Source: Variovorax sp. PAMC28562 (GTDB taxonomy: Bacteria > Pseudomonadota > Gammaproteobacteria > Burkholderiales > Burkholderiaceae_C). From it: a stretch of DNA of 64,000 bases. The notes under the pieces were generated by a model. That model was not told the origin of the DNA. It ran no database searches and saw only the letters and a list, made by a program, of their open reading frames with translations. The DNA lies in contig NZ_CP060296.1 of assembly GCF_014303735.1 (NCBI RefSeq), positions 1,623,501-1,687,500 on the forward strand, given 5' to 3'. A program made the translations under genes and the position numbers. How positions within the stretch are numbered: the first letter of the stretch is position 1; each line of letters begins with the position of its first letter. This document shows positions 25,244 to 34,178 of the stretch, piece after piece.

Positions 25244-25328
25244 AGCCCGGTTGTTCGGCCCGGCATCCGGCCACAGCCGGTCGATGCTTTCACCGCGAGC
25301 ACGCTCTCGACACCCAAAGAAACTGCAC

Positions 25329-26495
25329 ATGCCAACCCCACACATCATCGGCTGGGGGCACACGCCCTTCGGAAAGCTCGACCAGCTCGACATAGAGCAG
25401 ATGTTTCGTGACGCCGCGCTTCCCGCAATGGCGAGTGCCGGACTCGAACCCAAAGACATCGACGGCATATTTGTCGGCACCTTCAATGCCGGCTTCGTAC
25501 CGCAAGACTTCAGCGCGTCGATCGCGGCAGTCGCCATCCCGGCATTCCGGTTCACCCCGGCGGTGCGTATGGAGAACGCGTGCGCTACCGGTTCCGCTGC
25601 GATCTGGGCGGCAATCGATGCGCTTGAGAGCGGTCGCATGAAGCGGGTACTCGTCGTCGGCTTCGAGAAGATGAACACGCTGCCGAACAACGAGATCAGC
25701 GCGGTGCTTATCAAGTGTTCTTACGTCAAGGAAGAGGGCAGCGAGCCGGGAGGCTTTGCTGGCGTGTTCGGAAAAATCGCAGCGACCTATTTCGAGCGTT
25801 TCGGCGATCAGTCCGATGCGCTCGCGGCAATCTCTGCAAAGAATCACATCAATGGTGTTCGCAATCCCTATGCGCACATGAAACGCGATCTCGGCTTCGA
25901 TTTTTGCCGGACCGTGTCCGACAAGAATCCGTTTGTCGCCGGACCCCTCAAGCGCTCGGACTGTTCGCTGGTGTCGGATGGAGCGGCTGCGCTCGTGCTG
26001 TCTTTGGAGCCCGTGGGCAATGCACAGGTGTCCCCAGTACGTTGGCGCTCGCGTACGCAGGTCAACGACTTCCTGCCCCTGTCGCGCAGGGACCCGACGC
26101 GATTCGAAGGAGCGACCCGGGCCTGGAGCGAGGGTCTTGCCGCGGCACGGTCGCAGTTATCGGACCTGCAGTTCGTGGAGACGCATGACTGCTTCACCAT
26201 TGCGGAACTGCTCGAATATGAAGCCATGGGGTTGGCGCCACACGGCCAGGGTGCTCGGGTCATCCTGGACGGCGTGACCAACATGGAGGGACGACTGCCG
26301 GTGAATCCATCGGGCGGCCTCAAATCGCGCGGCCACCCGATCGGGGCCACCGGCGTGTCGCAACACGTCATGGCTGCGATGCAGTTGTCCGGGACTGCCG
26401 GGGACATGCAGGTGCCGAACGCCCGTGTGGGTGCGGTGTTCAATATGGGCGGCGCTGCCGTCGCCAATTACCTGAGTGTGCTCGAAGCGGTCTGA
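25329..26495 (+). CDS. Thiolase-superfamily acetyl-CoA acyltransferase (SCP2/SCPx-like)
   Basis: A 388-residue protein from ATG 25329 (MPTPHIIGWGHTPFGKLD). The nucleophilic Cys85 lies in ENACATGSAA. VETHDCFTIAELLEYEAMGL and NPSGGLKSRGHPIGATG carry the conserved histidines and glycines of the SCPx-type thiolase group. These enzymes cleave 3-oxoacyl-CoA or condense acyl-CoAs. It is followed 3 bp later by the AMP-ligase, so the two are co-translated, pointing to degradation of a CoA-activated acid. An 85-bp gap separates it from the SAF oxidoreductase. Confidence 0.88.
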   Translation: MPTPHIIGWGHTPFGKLDQLDIEQMFRDAALPAMASAGLEPKDIDGIFVGTFNAGFVPQDFSASIAAVAIPAFRFTPAVRMENACATGSAAIWAAIDALESGRMKRVLVVGFEKMNTLPNNEISAVLIKCSYVKEEGSEPGGFAGVFGKIAATYFERFGDQSDALAAISAKNHINGVRNPYAHMKRDLGFDFCRTVSDKNPFVAGPLKRSDCSLVSDGAAALVLSLEPVGNAQVSPVRWRSRTQVNDFLPLSRRDPTRFEGATRAWSEGLAAARSQLSDLQFVETHDCFTIAELLEYEAMGLAPHGQGARVILDGVTNMEGRLPVNPSGGLKSRGHPIGATGVSQHVMAAMQLSGTAGDMQVPNARVGAVFNMGGAAVANYLSVLEAV

Positions 26496-26498
26496 TCG

Positions 26499-28106
26499 AT
26501 GCACCCGGCTCAAGTCATGAACCTCGGCCAATTGCTGACGCAAACGGCCCGGTTGTTTCCGCAACACGCAGGTCTGATCCAGGGCGACGAGACCTGGACC
26601 TGGAAGGCAATCCACGCGCGGGTCGACGCCATGGTGGCGGCACTGCGCCACAAGGGCATGAAGAAGGGCGACAAGATCCTCGTGCAGTCCCGCAACAACC
26701 TGCAGTTGTTCGAGAGTTGCTGGGTCGCCTTTCGTCTCGGTTGCGTTTGGGTGCCGACGAACTTCCGCCTGACGCCACCCGAGATTTCGTATCTCGGCGC
26801 ATCGAGCGGTGCACGCCTCATGATCTACGAGTCGGATTTCGCGATGCACGTCGACGCCGTGCGTGCGGCATCGGACGCGCTGGAACTCGTGGTCTGCATC
26901 GGGAATCCGCGTGCCGGTGAGAGTTCGTACGAGGGACTCGTCCAAGAGCACGCAGCAGACTCGGCCGAGTCTGGCGAATCGGTCGAGTGCGCCGCAGTCG
27001 CTTACGACGACCCGTTGTGGTTTTTCTATACCTCGGGCACGACCGGCAAGCCCAAGGCGGGCATCCTCACGCACGGACAAATGGCTTTCGTGGTGACCAA
27101 CCATCTTGCCGAACTGATTCCCTGCACCACGGAAAAAGACTGTTCGATCGCGGTCGCGCCGCTCTCGCACGGCGCCGGAATCCATGCGCTGCTCAATGTG
27201 GCCCGGGGTGCCGCTACCGTCATGATGCCGGGCGAAAGGCTGGAGCCGGAGTCGTTCTGGCAACTCGTCGAGCGGCATGCAGTGAGCAACGTCTTCACCG
27301 TCCCGACGATCGTCAAGATGCTGGTCGAACATCCGGCCGTCGATCGTTACGATCACTCTTCACTCCGCTACGTCATCTATGCCGGAGCACCGATGTACCG
27401 GATCGACCAGAAACTTGCGCTCGGCAAACTGGGCAAGGTGCTGGTGCAGTACTTCGGTCTCGGCGAGGTCACCGGCAACATCACCGTTCTCACTCCCGAC
27501 ATGCACTCGGCGGACGACGACGACCCCCGCGCCAACATCGGATCGTGCGGTCGGGCCCGAGTGGGCATGGAGGTCGCGATTCTGGATGCAGCGTTTCAGC
27601 GTGTCGCAGCGGGCACCGTCGGCGAAATCTGCTGCCGTGGCCCCGCTGTTTTCAATGGGTATCACAACAACCCGGATGCCACGGCCAAGGCACTGCAAGG
27701 TGGCTGGTTCCATACGGGCGACCTGGGCCGGATGGACGGCCGCGGGCTGCTCTACATCACCGGCCGCGAATCCGACATGTACATCTCCGGCGGGTCCAAC
27801 GTGTACCCGCGTGAAGTCGAAGAGGTCCTGCTCACGCACCCGGGCGTCGCCGAGGTCGCCGTGCTGGGCGTACCCGATTCCAAATGGGGAGAAATCGGCG
27901 TTGCGGTGATCGTTCGCGGGGCCTCGGCGAGTCCGGTCGACGAACAGGCCCTGCTGGCCCACCTCGATGGCCGATGCGCAAAGTACCGCTGGCCACGCCG
28001 GATGTTCTTCTGGGACGCCTTGCCGAAGTCGGGCTACGGCAAGGTGACCAAGAAGGATGTATTGCGGCTTCTTACCGAGCGCGGCGACATCGCTCCGTCT
28101 TCCTGA
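26499..28106 (+). CDS. Acyl-CoA synthetase (AMP-forming, class I adenylate-forming enzyme)
   Basis: A 535-residue ANL-superfamily ligase. P-loop WFFYTSGTTGKPKAGILTHG, motif YFGLGEVTGN in place of YGxTE, GWFHTGDLGRMD, and the hinge/A8 region ITGRESDMYISGGSNVYPRE are present. A catalytic lysine lies in PKSGYGKVTKKD at the C-terminus. It would activate a carboxylic acid with ATP and CoA. ATG 26499 or an in-frame ATG at 26517 (MNLGQLLTQTARLFPQH) could be the start. It sits between thiolase and SDR genes and upstream of a TRAP transporter that may import its substrate. Confidence 0.9.
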   Translation: MHPAQVMNLGQLLTQTARLFPQHAGLIQGDETWTWKAIHARVDAMVAALRHKGMKKGDKILVQSRNNLQLFESCWVAFRLGCVWVPTNFRLTPPEISYLGASSGARLMIYESDFAMHVDAVRAASDALELVVCIGNPRAGESSYEGLVQEHAADSAESGESVECAAVAYDDPLWFFYTSGTTGKPKAGILTHGQMAFVVTNHLAELIPCTTEKDCSIAVAPLSHGAGIHALLNVARGAATVMMPGERLEPESFWQLVERHAVSNVFTVPTIVKMLVEHPAVDRYDHSSLRYVIYAGAPMYRIDQKLALGKLGKVLVQYFGLGEVTGNITVLTPDMHSADDDDPRANIGSCGRARVGMEVAILDAAFQRVAAGTVGEICCRGPAVFNGYHNNPDATAKALQGGWFHTGDLGRMDGRGLLYITGRESDMYISGGSNVYPREVEEVLLTHPGVAEVAVLGVPDSKWGEIGVAVIVRGASASPVDEQALLAHLDGRCAKYRWPRRMFFWDALPKSGYGKVTKKDVLRLLTERGDIAPSS

Positions 28107-28149
28107 TCATGGCCGCGTTGCGACAGGGAATACGCATGAAGGATGTTCG

Positions 28150-28947
28150 TTGAGCAATCGAATGAAAGACAAAGTCGTCATCGTCAGTGGTGCCGGCTCT
28201 TCGGGACCCGGCTGGAGCAATGGGAAAGCGGCGGCGGTGCTCTATGCGAGGGAAGGCGCACAGGTTTTCGCAGTCGACTCACGACTGGAGGCGGCACAGG
28301 AAACGCAGGCTCTCATCGAAGGCGAGGGCGGCACCTGCATGACGTTCAGGGCCGACGCTTCCGTGAGTGCCGACATGAAGCAGGCGGTCGAAGCCTGCAT
28401 CGGTCGGTTCGGTCGCATCGACGTGCTGCACAACAACGTGGGAATCGTCGAGGTCGGCGGGCCGGTCGAGACTTCAGAGGAAAGCTGGGACCATGTCATC
28501 GCGGTGAACCAGACCAGCGTGTTCCTCGCCTGCAAGCACGTGTTGCCGCACATGATCGAACGACAGTCCGGTGCCATCGTGAACATCGGCTCCGTCGCCG
28601 CCGTACGTTGGATCGGCTTTCCCTACATTGCTTACAGCGCCGCCAAGGCTGCGATCGTCGCCATGACGTCGAACATCGCAGTCCAGTACGCCGCACAAGG
28701 CATCCGTGCCAACTGCGTGATGCCAGGCTTCATGAACACTCCGTTGATTCGGGCGCCGCTGCTCAAGACGTATGGCGGCGACATCGATTCGATGATCGAA
28801 CAGCGCGACAAGCAAGTGCCCACCGGAAAGATGGGAGACGCATGGGACACCGCCTATGCAGCGCTCTATCTGGCATCGGATGAAGCCCGCTATGTGACCG
28901 GAATTCAATTGACGGTCGATGGCGGACTCACCGCCCGATGTGCCTGA
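28150..28947 (+). CDS. SDR-family NAD(P)-dependent oxidoreductase (classical type)
   Basis: A classical SDR with GAGSSGPGWSNGKAAA as an extended nucleotide motif, HNNVG, IVNIGSVAA with the catalytic Ser, and YSAAK (Tyr-x-x-x-Lys). The C-terminus GIQLTVDGGLTARCA is typical. Start: TTG 28150 has AAGGA 7 bp upstream (28138-28142) and gives 265 residues; ATG 28162 gives 261 residues but is poorly spaced from that site. Probably reduces or oxidises a hydroxy/oxo-acyl intermediate of the cluster. It ends 62 bp before the TRAP binding protein, with a short tandem repeat between them. Confidence 0.85.
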   Translation: MSNRMKDKVVIVSGAGSSGPGWSNGKAAAVLYAREGAQVFAVDSRLEAAQETQALIEGEGGTCMTFRADASVSADMKQAVEACIGRFGRIDVLHNNVGIVEVGGPVETSEESWDHVIAVNQTSVFLACKHVLPHMIERQSGAIVNIGSVAAVRWIGFPYIAYSAAKAAIVAMTSNIAVQYAAQGIRANCVMPGFMNTPLIRAPLLKTYGGDIDSMIEQRDKQVPTGKMGDAWDTAYAALYLASDEARYVTGIQLTVDGGLTARCA

Positions 28948-28960
28948 CAGCGACTAAAAA

Positions 28961-28987
28961 ATAACCACGATAACCACGATAACCACG
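28961..28987 (+). repeat. Three perfect tandem copies of ATAACCACG upstream of the TRAP genes
   Basis: Units at 28961-28969, 28970-28978 and 28979-28987, followed by a partial copy (ATAAACCAG) that runs into the AGGAGA ribosome-binding site of the TRAP binding protein. It may be a slippage-prone spacer or a repeated protein-binding site; nothing else marks it. Confidence 0.8.
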
Positions 28988-29009
28988 ATAAACCAGGAGA
29001 CAAGAAGAT

Positions 29010-30020
29010 ATGCAAACCTCACGCCGCACCATTCTCAAGACCGCCACGACCATCGGCCTGATCGGTCTTGGCAGCAAGACCGCGACCGCACAAAACGGCA
29101 CCTTCAACTTCAAGGTCGGGACCAATGTCCAGAACACGCACCCGATCTTCATTCGCCTGAATGAAGCGACAGAGAAGATCAAGTCCGAAACCGATGGCAA
29201 GGTGATCGTGCGCGTTTTTCCTAACGGGCAACTCGGGTCGGACACCGACATGTTGAGCCAAGTGCGCTCCGGTGGCCTGGACTTCCTCACCCTGGCGGGC
29301 GTGATTCTCGCCAATCTGGTGCCGATGGCGTCGCTCAACAGCGTGGGCTTCGCGTTCCCGGACTATCCCAGTGTCTGGAAGGCGATGGACGGCGACCTAG
29401 GCAATTTCATTCGCCTGCACATCACCAAAGCGAATCTGCATGTGTTCGACAAGGTGTGGGACAACGGCTTTCGTCATGTCACTTCGTCCAAACTGATCAA
29501 CACACCGACCGATCTCAACGAACTGAAGATTCGCGTCCCGGTCAGTCCATTGCTGATGTCGTTGTTCAAGACGCTCAAGGCGTCGCCGACCGGCATCAAC
29601 TTCAACGAGCTTTACAGCGCACTCCAGACCAAGCTGGTCGATGCGCAGGAAAACCCGCTTCCCATCATCCAGTCCGCAAAGCTTTATGAAGTGCAAAAGA
29701 ACTGTGCGCTGACAGGCCATATCTGGGACGGTTACTGGATGCTGGCCAACAACCGGGCATTCGAAAGTATGCCGGTCGCGTTGCGCGAGATCGTGACCAA
29801 GAACTTCAATGCGGCTGCCATGGTCCAGCGCGCCGACAGCGAAAAACTGGCGGTGTCGTTGCAACAGGAACTGGCCGGCAAAGGACTTGTTTTCAACAAG
29901 CCGGCGATCGAGCCGTTTCGCGCGGCGCTGCAACAGGGCAAGTTCTATTCGGAGTGGAAGGGAAAGTTCGGCGACGAGGCTTGGGCCAAGCTCGAGGCAG
30001 CGGTCGGCAAGCTGGTGTGA
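29010..30020 (+). CDS. TRAP transporter periplasmic solute-binding protein, DctP family
   Basis: A 336-residue DctP protein. The N-terminus MQTSRRTILKTATTIGLIGL resembles a Tat-type signal peptide (RRT) ending TATAQ. The mature part has GTNVQNTHPIFIRLNEATEK, VRVFPNGQLGSDTDMLSQVR and GLDFLTLAGVILANLVP, the standard DctP pocket segments. Later GINFNELYSALQTKLVDAQENPL is the family's diagnostic helix (usually ALQTGVVDGQENP). It binds an organic acid for the fused permease immediately downstream (12 bp). The ligand is presumably the acid activated by the neighbouring CoA ligase. Confidence 0.93.
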   Translation: MQTSRRTILKTATTIGLIGLGSKTATAQNGTFNFKVGTNVQNTHPIFIRLNEATEKIKSETDGKVIVRVFPNGQLGSDTDMLSQVRSGGLDFLTLAGVILANLVPMASLNSVGFAFPDYPSVWKAMDGDLGNFIRLHITKANLHVFDKVWDNGFRHVTSSKLINTPTDLNELKIRVPVSPLLMSLFKTLKASPTGINFNELYSALQTKLVDAQENPLPIIQSAKLYEVQKNCALTGHIWDGYWMLANNRAFESMPVALREIVTKNFNAAAMVQRADSEKLAVSLQQELAGKGLVFNKPAIEPFRAALQQGKFYSEWKGKFGDEAWAKLEAAVGKLV

Positions 30021-30032
30021 CGGGAGCAGGAC

Positions 30033-31904
30033 ATGAACACCCAGGTCTTGTCCCCGGAGTTTGTTGCGCGACCGCCGCTGCGGCCCCTGGCGGCCCGGCT
30101 GGATCAAGCTTTTTTCAGCGTCATCGAGAACGTCGCAGCGCTGTTGCTCATCGGCGAGATCTGCATCCTGTTTGCCGGCATCGTGGCGCGCTATGTTTTT
30201 CATGCGCCGTTGATCTGGTCGGACGAACTCGCTCAGATGATGTTCATCTGGCTGGCGATGCTGGGCGCCGTGATCGCATTGCGGCGCGGCGAGCACATGC
30301 GAATGTCGACCTTCGTCAACAACGCATCGCCAGGCACCCGTACGCTGCTCGAGACGGTGGCCATCATCGCGGCCATCGTCTTTCTCGGCTGCATTCTGGT
30401 TCCGGCCTACGAGTACGCGGCAGACGAGCAATTCATGATGATGCCCGGCCTGGAGTTGTCGAGTTCATGGCGGGCAGCGGCGTTGCCGGTCGGCATGTTC
30501 CTGATGTTGCTCGCGGGGTTGCTCCGACTTGCCGTCGTCGCTGAATGGAGGGTGATCCTGACTTCGCTGGTGCTGATCGGTGTGTGCGCTGCGGCGCTCA
30601 TCCTGGCCAAGCCGCTGTTCGGATCTCTGGGCAACGTCAACCTGGTGATTTTCTTTGTCTTCATGATCGCGGGATGCGTGTTCGCCGGCGTGCCCATCGC
30701 GTTCTCGTTCGGACTCGCCACGTTGAGCTATCTGGCGTTGACCACCACGACACCGCTGGCAGTCCTGGTCGGGCGCATGGGCGAAGGCCTGTCGCATCTG
30801 ATCCTGCTGGCGGTGCCCATGTTCGTTTTTCTCGGGCTGCTGATCGAGGCGACCGGCATGGCGCGACGCCTCATCGGTTGCCTTGCTTCGATGATCGGGC
30901 ATGTCAAGGGCGGACTCTCTTACGTGCTGGTCGGCGCCATGTACCTTGTGTCCGGAATTTCAGGATCCAAGGTGGCCGACATGGCGGCCATCGCACCCGC
31001 GCTCTTTCCGGAGATGCGCAAACGCGGGTCGAAGCCGGGTGAGTTGGTGGCGCTGCTTTCTGCGACGGGCGCACAGACCGAGACCATTCCGCCGAGCCTG
31101 GTGTTGATCACGGTCGGCTCCGTCACCGGCGTGTCGATTACCGCGTTGTTCGCGGGTGGCATGCTGCCGGCCGTGGTGGTCGGCCTGCTGCTTTGCGTGG
31201 TCGTCTGGCATCGACACCGTCACGAAGACCTTCGGCATATCTCCCGCAGCACCAAGGCCCAGATCGCGAAGCACCTCCTTGCAGCCTCGCCTGCCATCGC
31301 GTTGCCCTTCGTTATCCGGTTTGCGGTCGTCGAGGGCATCGCCACCGCCACTGAAGTTTCGACGATCGGCATCGTCTATTCGATGGCCGTCGGGCTGTTG
31401 ATCTACAAAGAGTTCGACTGGAATCGGCTCAAGCCCATGCTGCTCGACACGGCTGCGCTTTCCGGCGCGATCCTGTTGATCATCGGCGCGGCCACCGGCA
31501 TGGCGTGGGCGCTGACGCAATCGGGTTTCTCCACCAGTCTTGCCGAGGCGGCGATGGCGCTCCCCGGTGGCAAGTGGACGTTCCTGGCCGCTTCCATTGT
31601 CGGTTTCATCGTTCTCGGCAGCGTGCTCGAAGGCATTCCCGCCATCGTGCTTTTTGGGCCACTGCTGTTTCCGATTGCCCAGCAAGTGGGGCTTCACGAG
31701 GTGCACTACGCCATGGTGGTCATCCTGGCGATGGGCATCGGATTGTTCGCTCCGCCATTCGGTGTGGGCTACTACTCTGCGTGCGCCGTGAGCAGGATCG
31801 ATCCGCAAGAAGGACTGCGCCCGTTGGTCGGGTATGTCGTCGCACTGGTCATCGGCGTCGTGGTCATCGCGGCCGTTCCCTGGTTCTCCACGGCATTCCT
31901 GTAA
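30033..31904 (+). CDS. TRAP transporter fused membrane protein (DctQ-DctM)
   Basis: A 623-residue inner-membrane protein. Residues about 20-180 form a DctQ-like four-helix small subunit (APLIWSDELAQMMFIWLAML is the family signature). The rest is a DctM large permease of about 11-12 helices, with LLAVPMFVFLGLLIEATGMA, GISGSKVADMAAIAPALFPE and ATGAQTETIPPSLVLITVGS. Fused DctQM proteins are a known TRAP variant driven by a sodium gradient. With the upstream DctP it completes a tripartite importer. A strong terminator follows 10 bp after its stop. Confidence 0.93.
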   Translation: MNTQVLSPEFVARPPLRPLAARLDQAFFSVIENVAALLLIGEICILFAGIVARYVFHAPLIWSDELAQMMFIWLAMLGAVIALRRGEHMRMSTFVNNASPGTRTLLETVAIIAAIVFLGCILVPAYEYAADEQFMMMPGLELSSSWRAAALPVGMFLMLLAGLLRLAVVAEWRVILTSLVLIGVCAAALILAKPLFGSLGNVNLVIFFVFMIAGCVFAGVPIAFSFGLATLSYLALTTTTPLAVLVGRMGEGLSHLILLAVPMFVFLGLLIEATGMARRLIGCLASMIGHVKGGLSYVLVGAMYLVSGISGSKVADMAAIAPALFPEMRKRGSKPGELVALLSATGAQTETIPPSLVLITVGSVTGVSITALFAGGMLPAVVVGLLLCVVVWHRHRHEDLRHISRSTKAQIAKHLLAASPAIALPFVIRFAVVEGIATATEVSTIGIVYSMAVGLLIYKEFDWNRLKPMLLDTAALSGAILLIIGAATGMAWALTQSGFSTSLAEAAMALPGGKWTFLAASIVGFIVLGSVLEGIPAIVLFGPLLFPIAQQVGLHEVHYAMVVILAMGIGLFAPPFGVGYYSACAVSRIDPQEGLRPLVGYVVALVIGVVVIAAVPWFSTAFL

Positions 31905-31914
31905 CGCACGGGCG

Positions 31915-31948
31915 ACCCGGCGTCCGCCCTCGAAGCGCCGGGTTTTTA
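31915..31948 (+). terminator. Rho-independent terminator after the TRAP genes
   Basis: A perfect 8-bp GC-rich stem (ACCCGGCG at 31915-31922 and CGCCGGGT at 31936-31943) with a 13-nt loop is followed directly by a run of T residues. It separates the TRAP/catabolic operon from kdp. Confidence 0.85.
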
Positions 31949-32040
31949 CGCTTTTTTTACGGCCCCTGACCGACTCCATTCCCCGTTTTTATGTGCCCCT
32001 GCCGAGACTGACTGCCATGTCTCGAAACAGGAGTGACTGA

Positions 32041-32154
32041 ATGGACTTCGTATGGATTGCCGCCCTCGCCGTGTTCTGGCTGGGAATGGTCGGCATGGTG
32101 AACGGGTTGCACAAGCTGCAATCCGCCAAGGGCGAACAGGGAGCGCGCAAATGA
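32041..32154 (+). CDS. Small single-span membrane protein preceding kdpF (37 aa)
   Basis: A 37-residue ORF (starts MDFVWIAALAVFWLGMVGMV) with one hydrophobic helix and a basic tail ending GARK. ACAGGAG lies upstream at normal spacing, and its TGA overlaps the kdpF ATG (ATGA), which argues strongly that it is translated. It could be an extra small subunit of the Kdp complex or a regulatory leader peptide. I know of no assigned function. Confidence 0.6.
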   Translation: MDFVWIAALAVFWLGMVGMVNGLHKLQSAKGEQGARK

Positions 32155-32249
32155 TCAGTCTCGAAGTGCTTTACGGCTTCGGCGGATTCATTGCGATCGC
32201 GTTGTTCGCCTATCTTGTCTACGCCCTGATCCGCGCAGAGGAGTTCTGA
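32151..32249 (+). CDS. kdpF: K+-transporting ATPase small subunit KdpF
   Basis: A 32-residue hydrophobic peptide ([20 protein letters not shown], ending ALIRAEEF), matching the length and single-helix design of KdpF, which stabilises the KdpABC complex. It starts in an ATGA overlap with the preceding small ORF and ends one base before kdpA. The tail RAEEF is typical of KdpF peptides. Confidence 0.88.
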   Translation: MISLEVLYGFGGFIAIALFAYLVYALIRAEEF

Positions 32250-32250
32250 C

Positions 32251-34053
32251 ATGACCACCTCCGCATGGACCCTGCTGGTGGTCTTTCTCGTTTTGCTGGG
32301 CGTGCTGGCTTGGCCGCTAGGCCGCTTCATGGCCGCGATGTGCGACAGCCGCTTGCCGCGTTGGATGCAGCGCGTCGAAGCGCCGTTGTACGCGGTGGCG
32401 GGTACGTCGCCTGACCAGTCGATGCACTGGCGCACCTATGCGCTGGCGCTGGTTGCTTTCAACACTCTCGGCGCGATCTTCGTCTACGGCTTGCAGCGCC
32501 TGCAGGCCGCGCTGCCGTTGAACCCGGCAGGCATGGCCGCGGTGTCGCCGGATTCGTCGTTCAACACGGCGATCAGCTTCGTGAGCAACACCAACTGGCA
32601 GGGCTACGCCGGCGAGTCGACCATGAGCTATCTCACGCAGATGCTCGGCCTCACGGTGCAGAACTTTCTGTCGGCGGCCACCGGCATCGCCGTCGCCTTC
32701 GCGCTGGCACGCGGCTTCGCGGCGCGGCGCACCGACGGCAAGGGGCTGGTCGGCAACTTCTGGGTCGACCTGACGCGCATCACAGTGTGGCTGTTGCTGC
32801 CGATCTCGTTCGTCATCGCGATGGTGCTCGCAGGCCAGGGCGTCATCCAGAACTTCGACGCTTACAAGACCGCGACGACGATCGAAGCACAGGCTTACCA
32901 ACAGCCCAAGCTCGACGCCGGCGGTCAGCCCGTCAAGGACGCCGCTGGCGCTCCGGTGCTCGAAGACGCGAAGACCACCACGCAAACGCTCGCCATGGGT
33001 CCGGTCGCTTCGCAAGAAGCCATCAAGATGCTCGGCACCAACGGTGGCGGCTTCTTCAACGCCAATTCGGCGCACCCGTACGAGAACCCGACCGCGTTTT
33101 CCAACCTCGTGGAGATGCTGGCGATCTTCCTGATCCCGGCGGGACTGTGCTTCACCTTCGGCCGCGTCGTCGGTGACCGACGCCAGGGCTTCGCCGTGCT
33201 CGCTACGATGACGGTGTTGTTCGTCATCGGCGTGCTGGTCATGATTCCGGCCGAACATGCGGGTAACCCTTTGCTGACCTCGCTCGGGGTCGACCAGGCA
33301 TCGAGTGCGATGCAGGTCGGCGGCAACATGGAAGGAAAGGAAACGCGCTTCGGCCTCGATGCGTCGTCGCTGTTCGCCGTGATCACCACCGCCGCATCTT
33401 GCGGTGCCGTCAACGCGATGCACGACTCGCTCACGCCGCTCGGCGGCATGGTGCCGATGGTGATGATGCAGCTCGGTGAAGTCGTCTTCGGCGGCGTCGG
33501 CACCGGCCTGTACAGCATGCTGATCTTCGCGATCCTCGCAGTGTTCATCGCCGGCCTGATGATCGGTCGCACGCCTGAATACCTCGGCAAGAAGATCGAG
33601 GCGCACGAGATGAAGCTCACCTCTATCGCCATTCTGGTCACGCCGATGCTGGTGCTCGCAGGCACCGCCATCGCGGTCATCGCAGCAGATGGCAAGGCCG
33701 GCATCGCCAACCCTGGCGCGCACGGTTTCTCGGAAATCCTGTATGCGCTGACATCGGCGGGCAACAACAACGGCAGCGCCTTTGCCGGGCTTTCGGCCAA
33801 CACGCCTTTCTACAACGGGCTGCTCGCGGTCGCTATGTGGTTCGGCCGCTTCGGCGTGATCGTCCCGGTGCTCGCCATCGCGGGTGCGCTCGCTGCCAAG
33901 AAGCGCCTGCCGGTGACCGCCGGAACGATGCCCACGCACGGGCCGCTGTTCGTGACTTTGCTGATCGGCACCGTGCTGCTGGTCGGCTTGCTCAACTACG
34001 TGCCTGCGCTCGCGCTTGGGCCGATGGTCGAGCACCTCATGCTCTGGAAATAA
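32251..34053 (+). CDS. kdpA: Potassium-transporting ATPase subunit KdpA
   Basis: A 600-residue inner-membrane K+ channel-like subunit of the high-affinity Kdp pump. It has about ten membrane helices. Characteristic pore-loop regions include [39 protein letters not shown] and [14 protein letters not shown], which build the four selectivity-filter repeats. Length is normal (about 560-600). Part of kdpFABC. Expression is expected to depend on KdpD/KdpE encoded 5 kb downstream. Confidence 0.97.
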   Translation: MTTSAWTLLVVFLVLLGVLAWPLGRFMAAMCDSRLPRWMQRVEAPLYAVAGTSPDQSMHWRTYALALVAFNTLGAIFVYGLQRLQAALPLNPAGMAAVSPDSSFNTAISFVSNTNWQGYAGESTMSYLTQMLGLTVQNFLSAATGIAVAFALARGFAARRTDGKGLVGNFWVDLTRITVWLLLPISFVIAMVLAGQGVIQNFDAYKTATTIEAQAYQQPKLDAGGQPVKDAAGAPVLEDAKTTTQTLAMGPVASQEAIKMLGTNGGGFFNANSAHPYENPTAFSNLVEMLAIFLIPAGLCFTFGRVVGDRRQGFAVLATMTVLFVIGVLVMIPAEHAGNPLLTSLGVDQASSAMQVGGNMEGKETRFGLDASSLFAVITTAASCGAVNAMHDSLTPLGGMVPMVMMQLGEVVFGGVGTGLYSMLIFAILAVFIAGLMIGRTPEYLGKKIEAHEMKLTSIAILVTPMLVLAGTAIAVIAADGKAGIANPGAHGFSEILYALTSAGNNNGSAFAGLSANTPFYNGLLAVAMWFGRFGVIVPVLAIAGALAAKKRLPVTAGTMPTHGPLFVTLLIGTVLLVGLLNYVPALALGPMVEHLMLWK

Positions 34054-34084
34054 AGGCTCGCCCCCAGGTCGCTGCGCACTGCGT

Positions 34085-34155
34085 GTCGCGACTTCCACCC
34101 CCTGACCGGGGGCAACACCAGCAGCCTGGCAAAGCCAGTTCCGCGGTGTTCCTGG
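34085..34155. repeat. Intergenic inverted-repeat element between kdpA and kdpB
   Basis: The 125-bp gap between kdpA and kdpB contains nested hairpins: CCCCC(34098-34102)/GGGGG(34108-34112), an outer AACACC(34114-34119)/GGTGTT(34145-34150) pair and an inner CTGGC-aaa-GCCAG (34126-34138). The arrangement resembles a dispersed REP-like palindromic element of the kind found between Comamonadaceae genes. Other copies are not present in this window, so the repeat family is inferred. Confidence 0.5.
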
Positions 34156-34178
34156 AAAAGACCTCATGGACAATTGAT

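Noticed and set aside
28961..28987. CRISPR-like repeat
   Set aside because: Units are only 9 bp, directly abutting, with no spacers and no cas genes.
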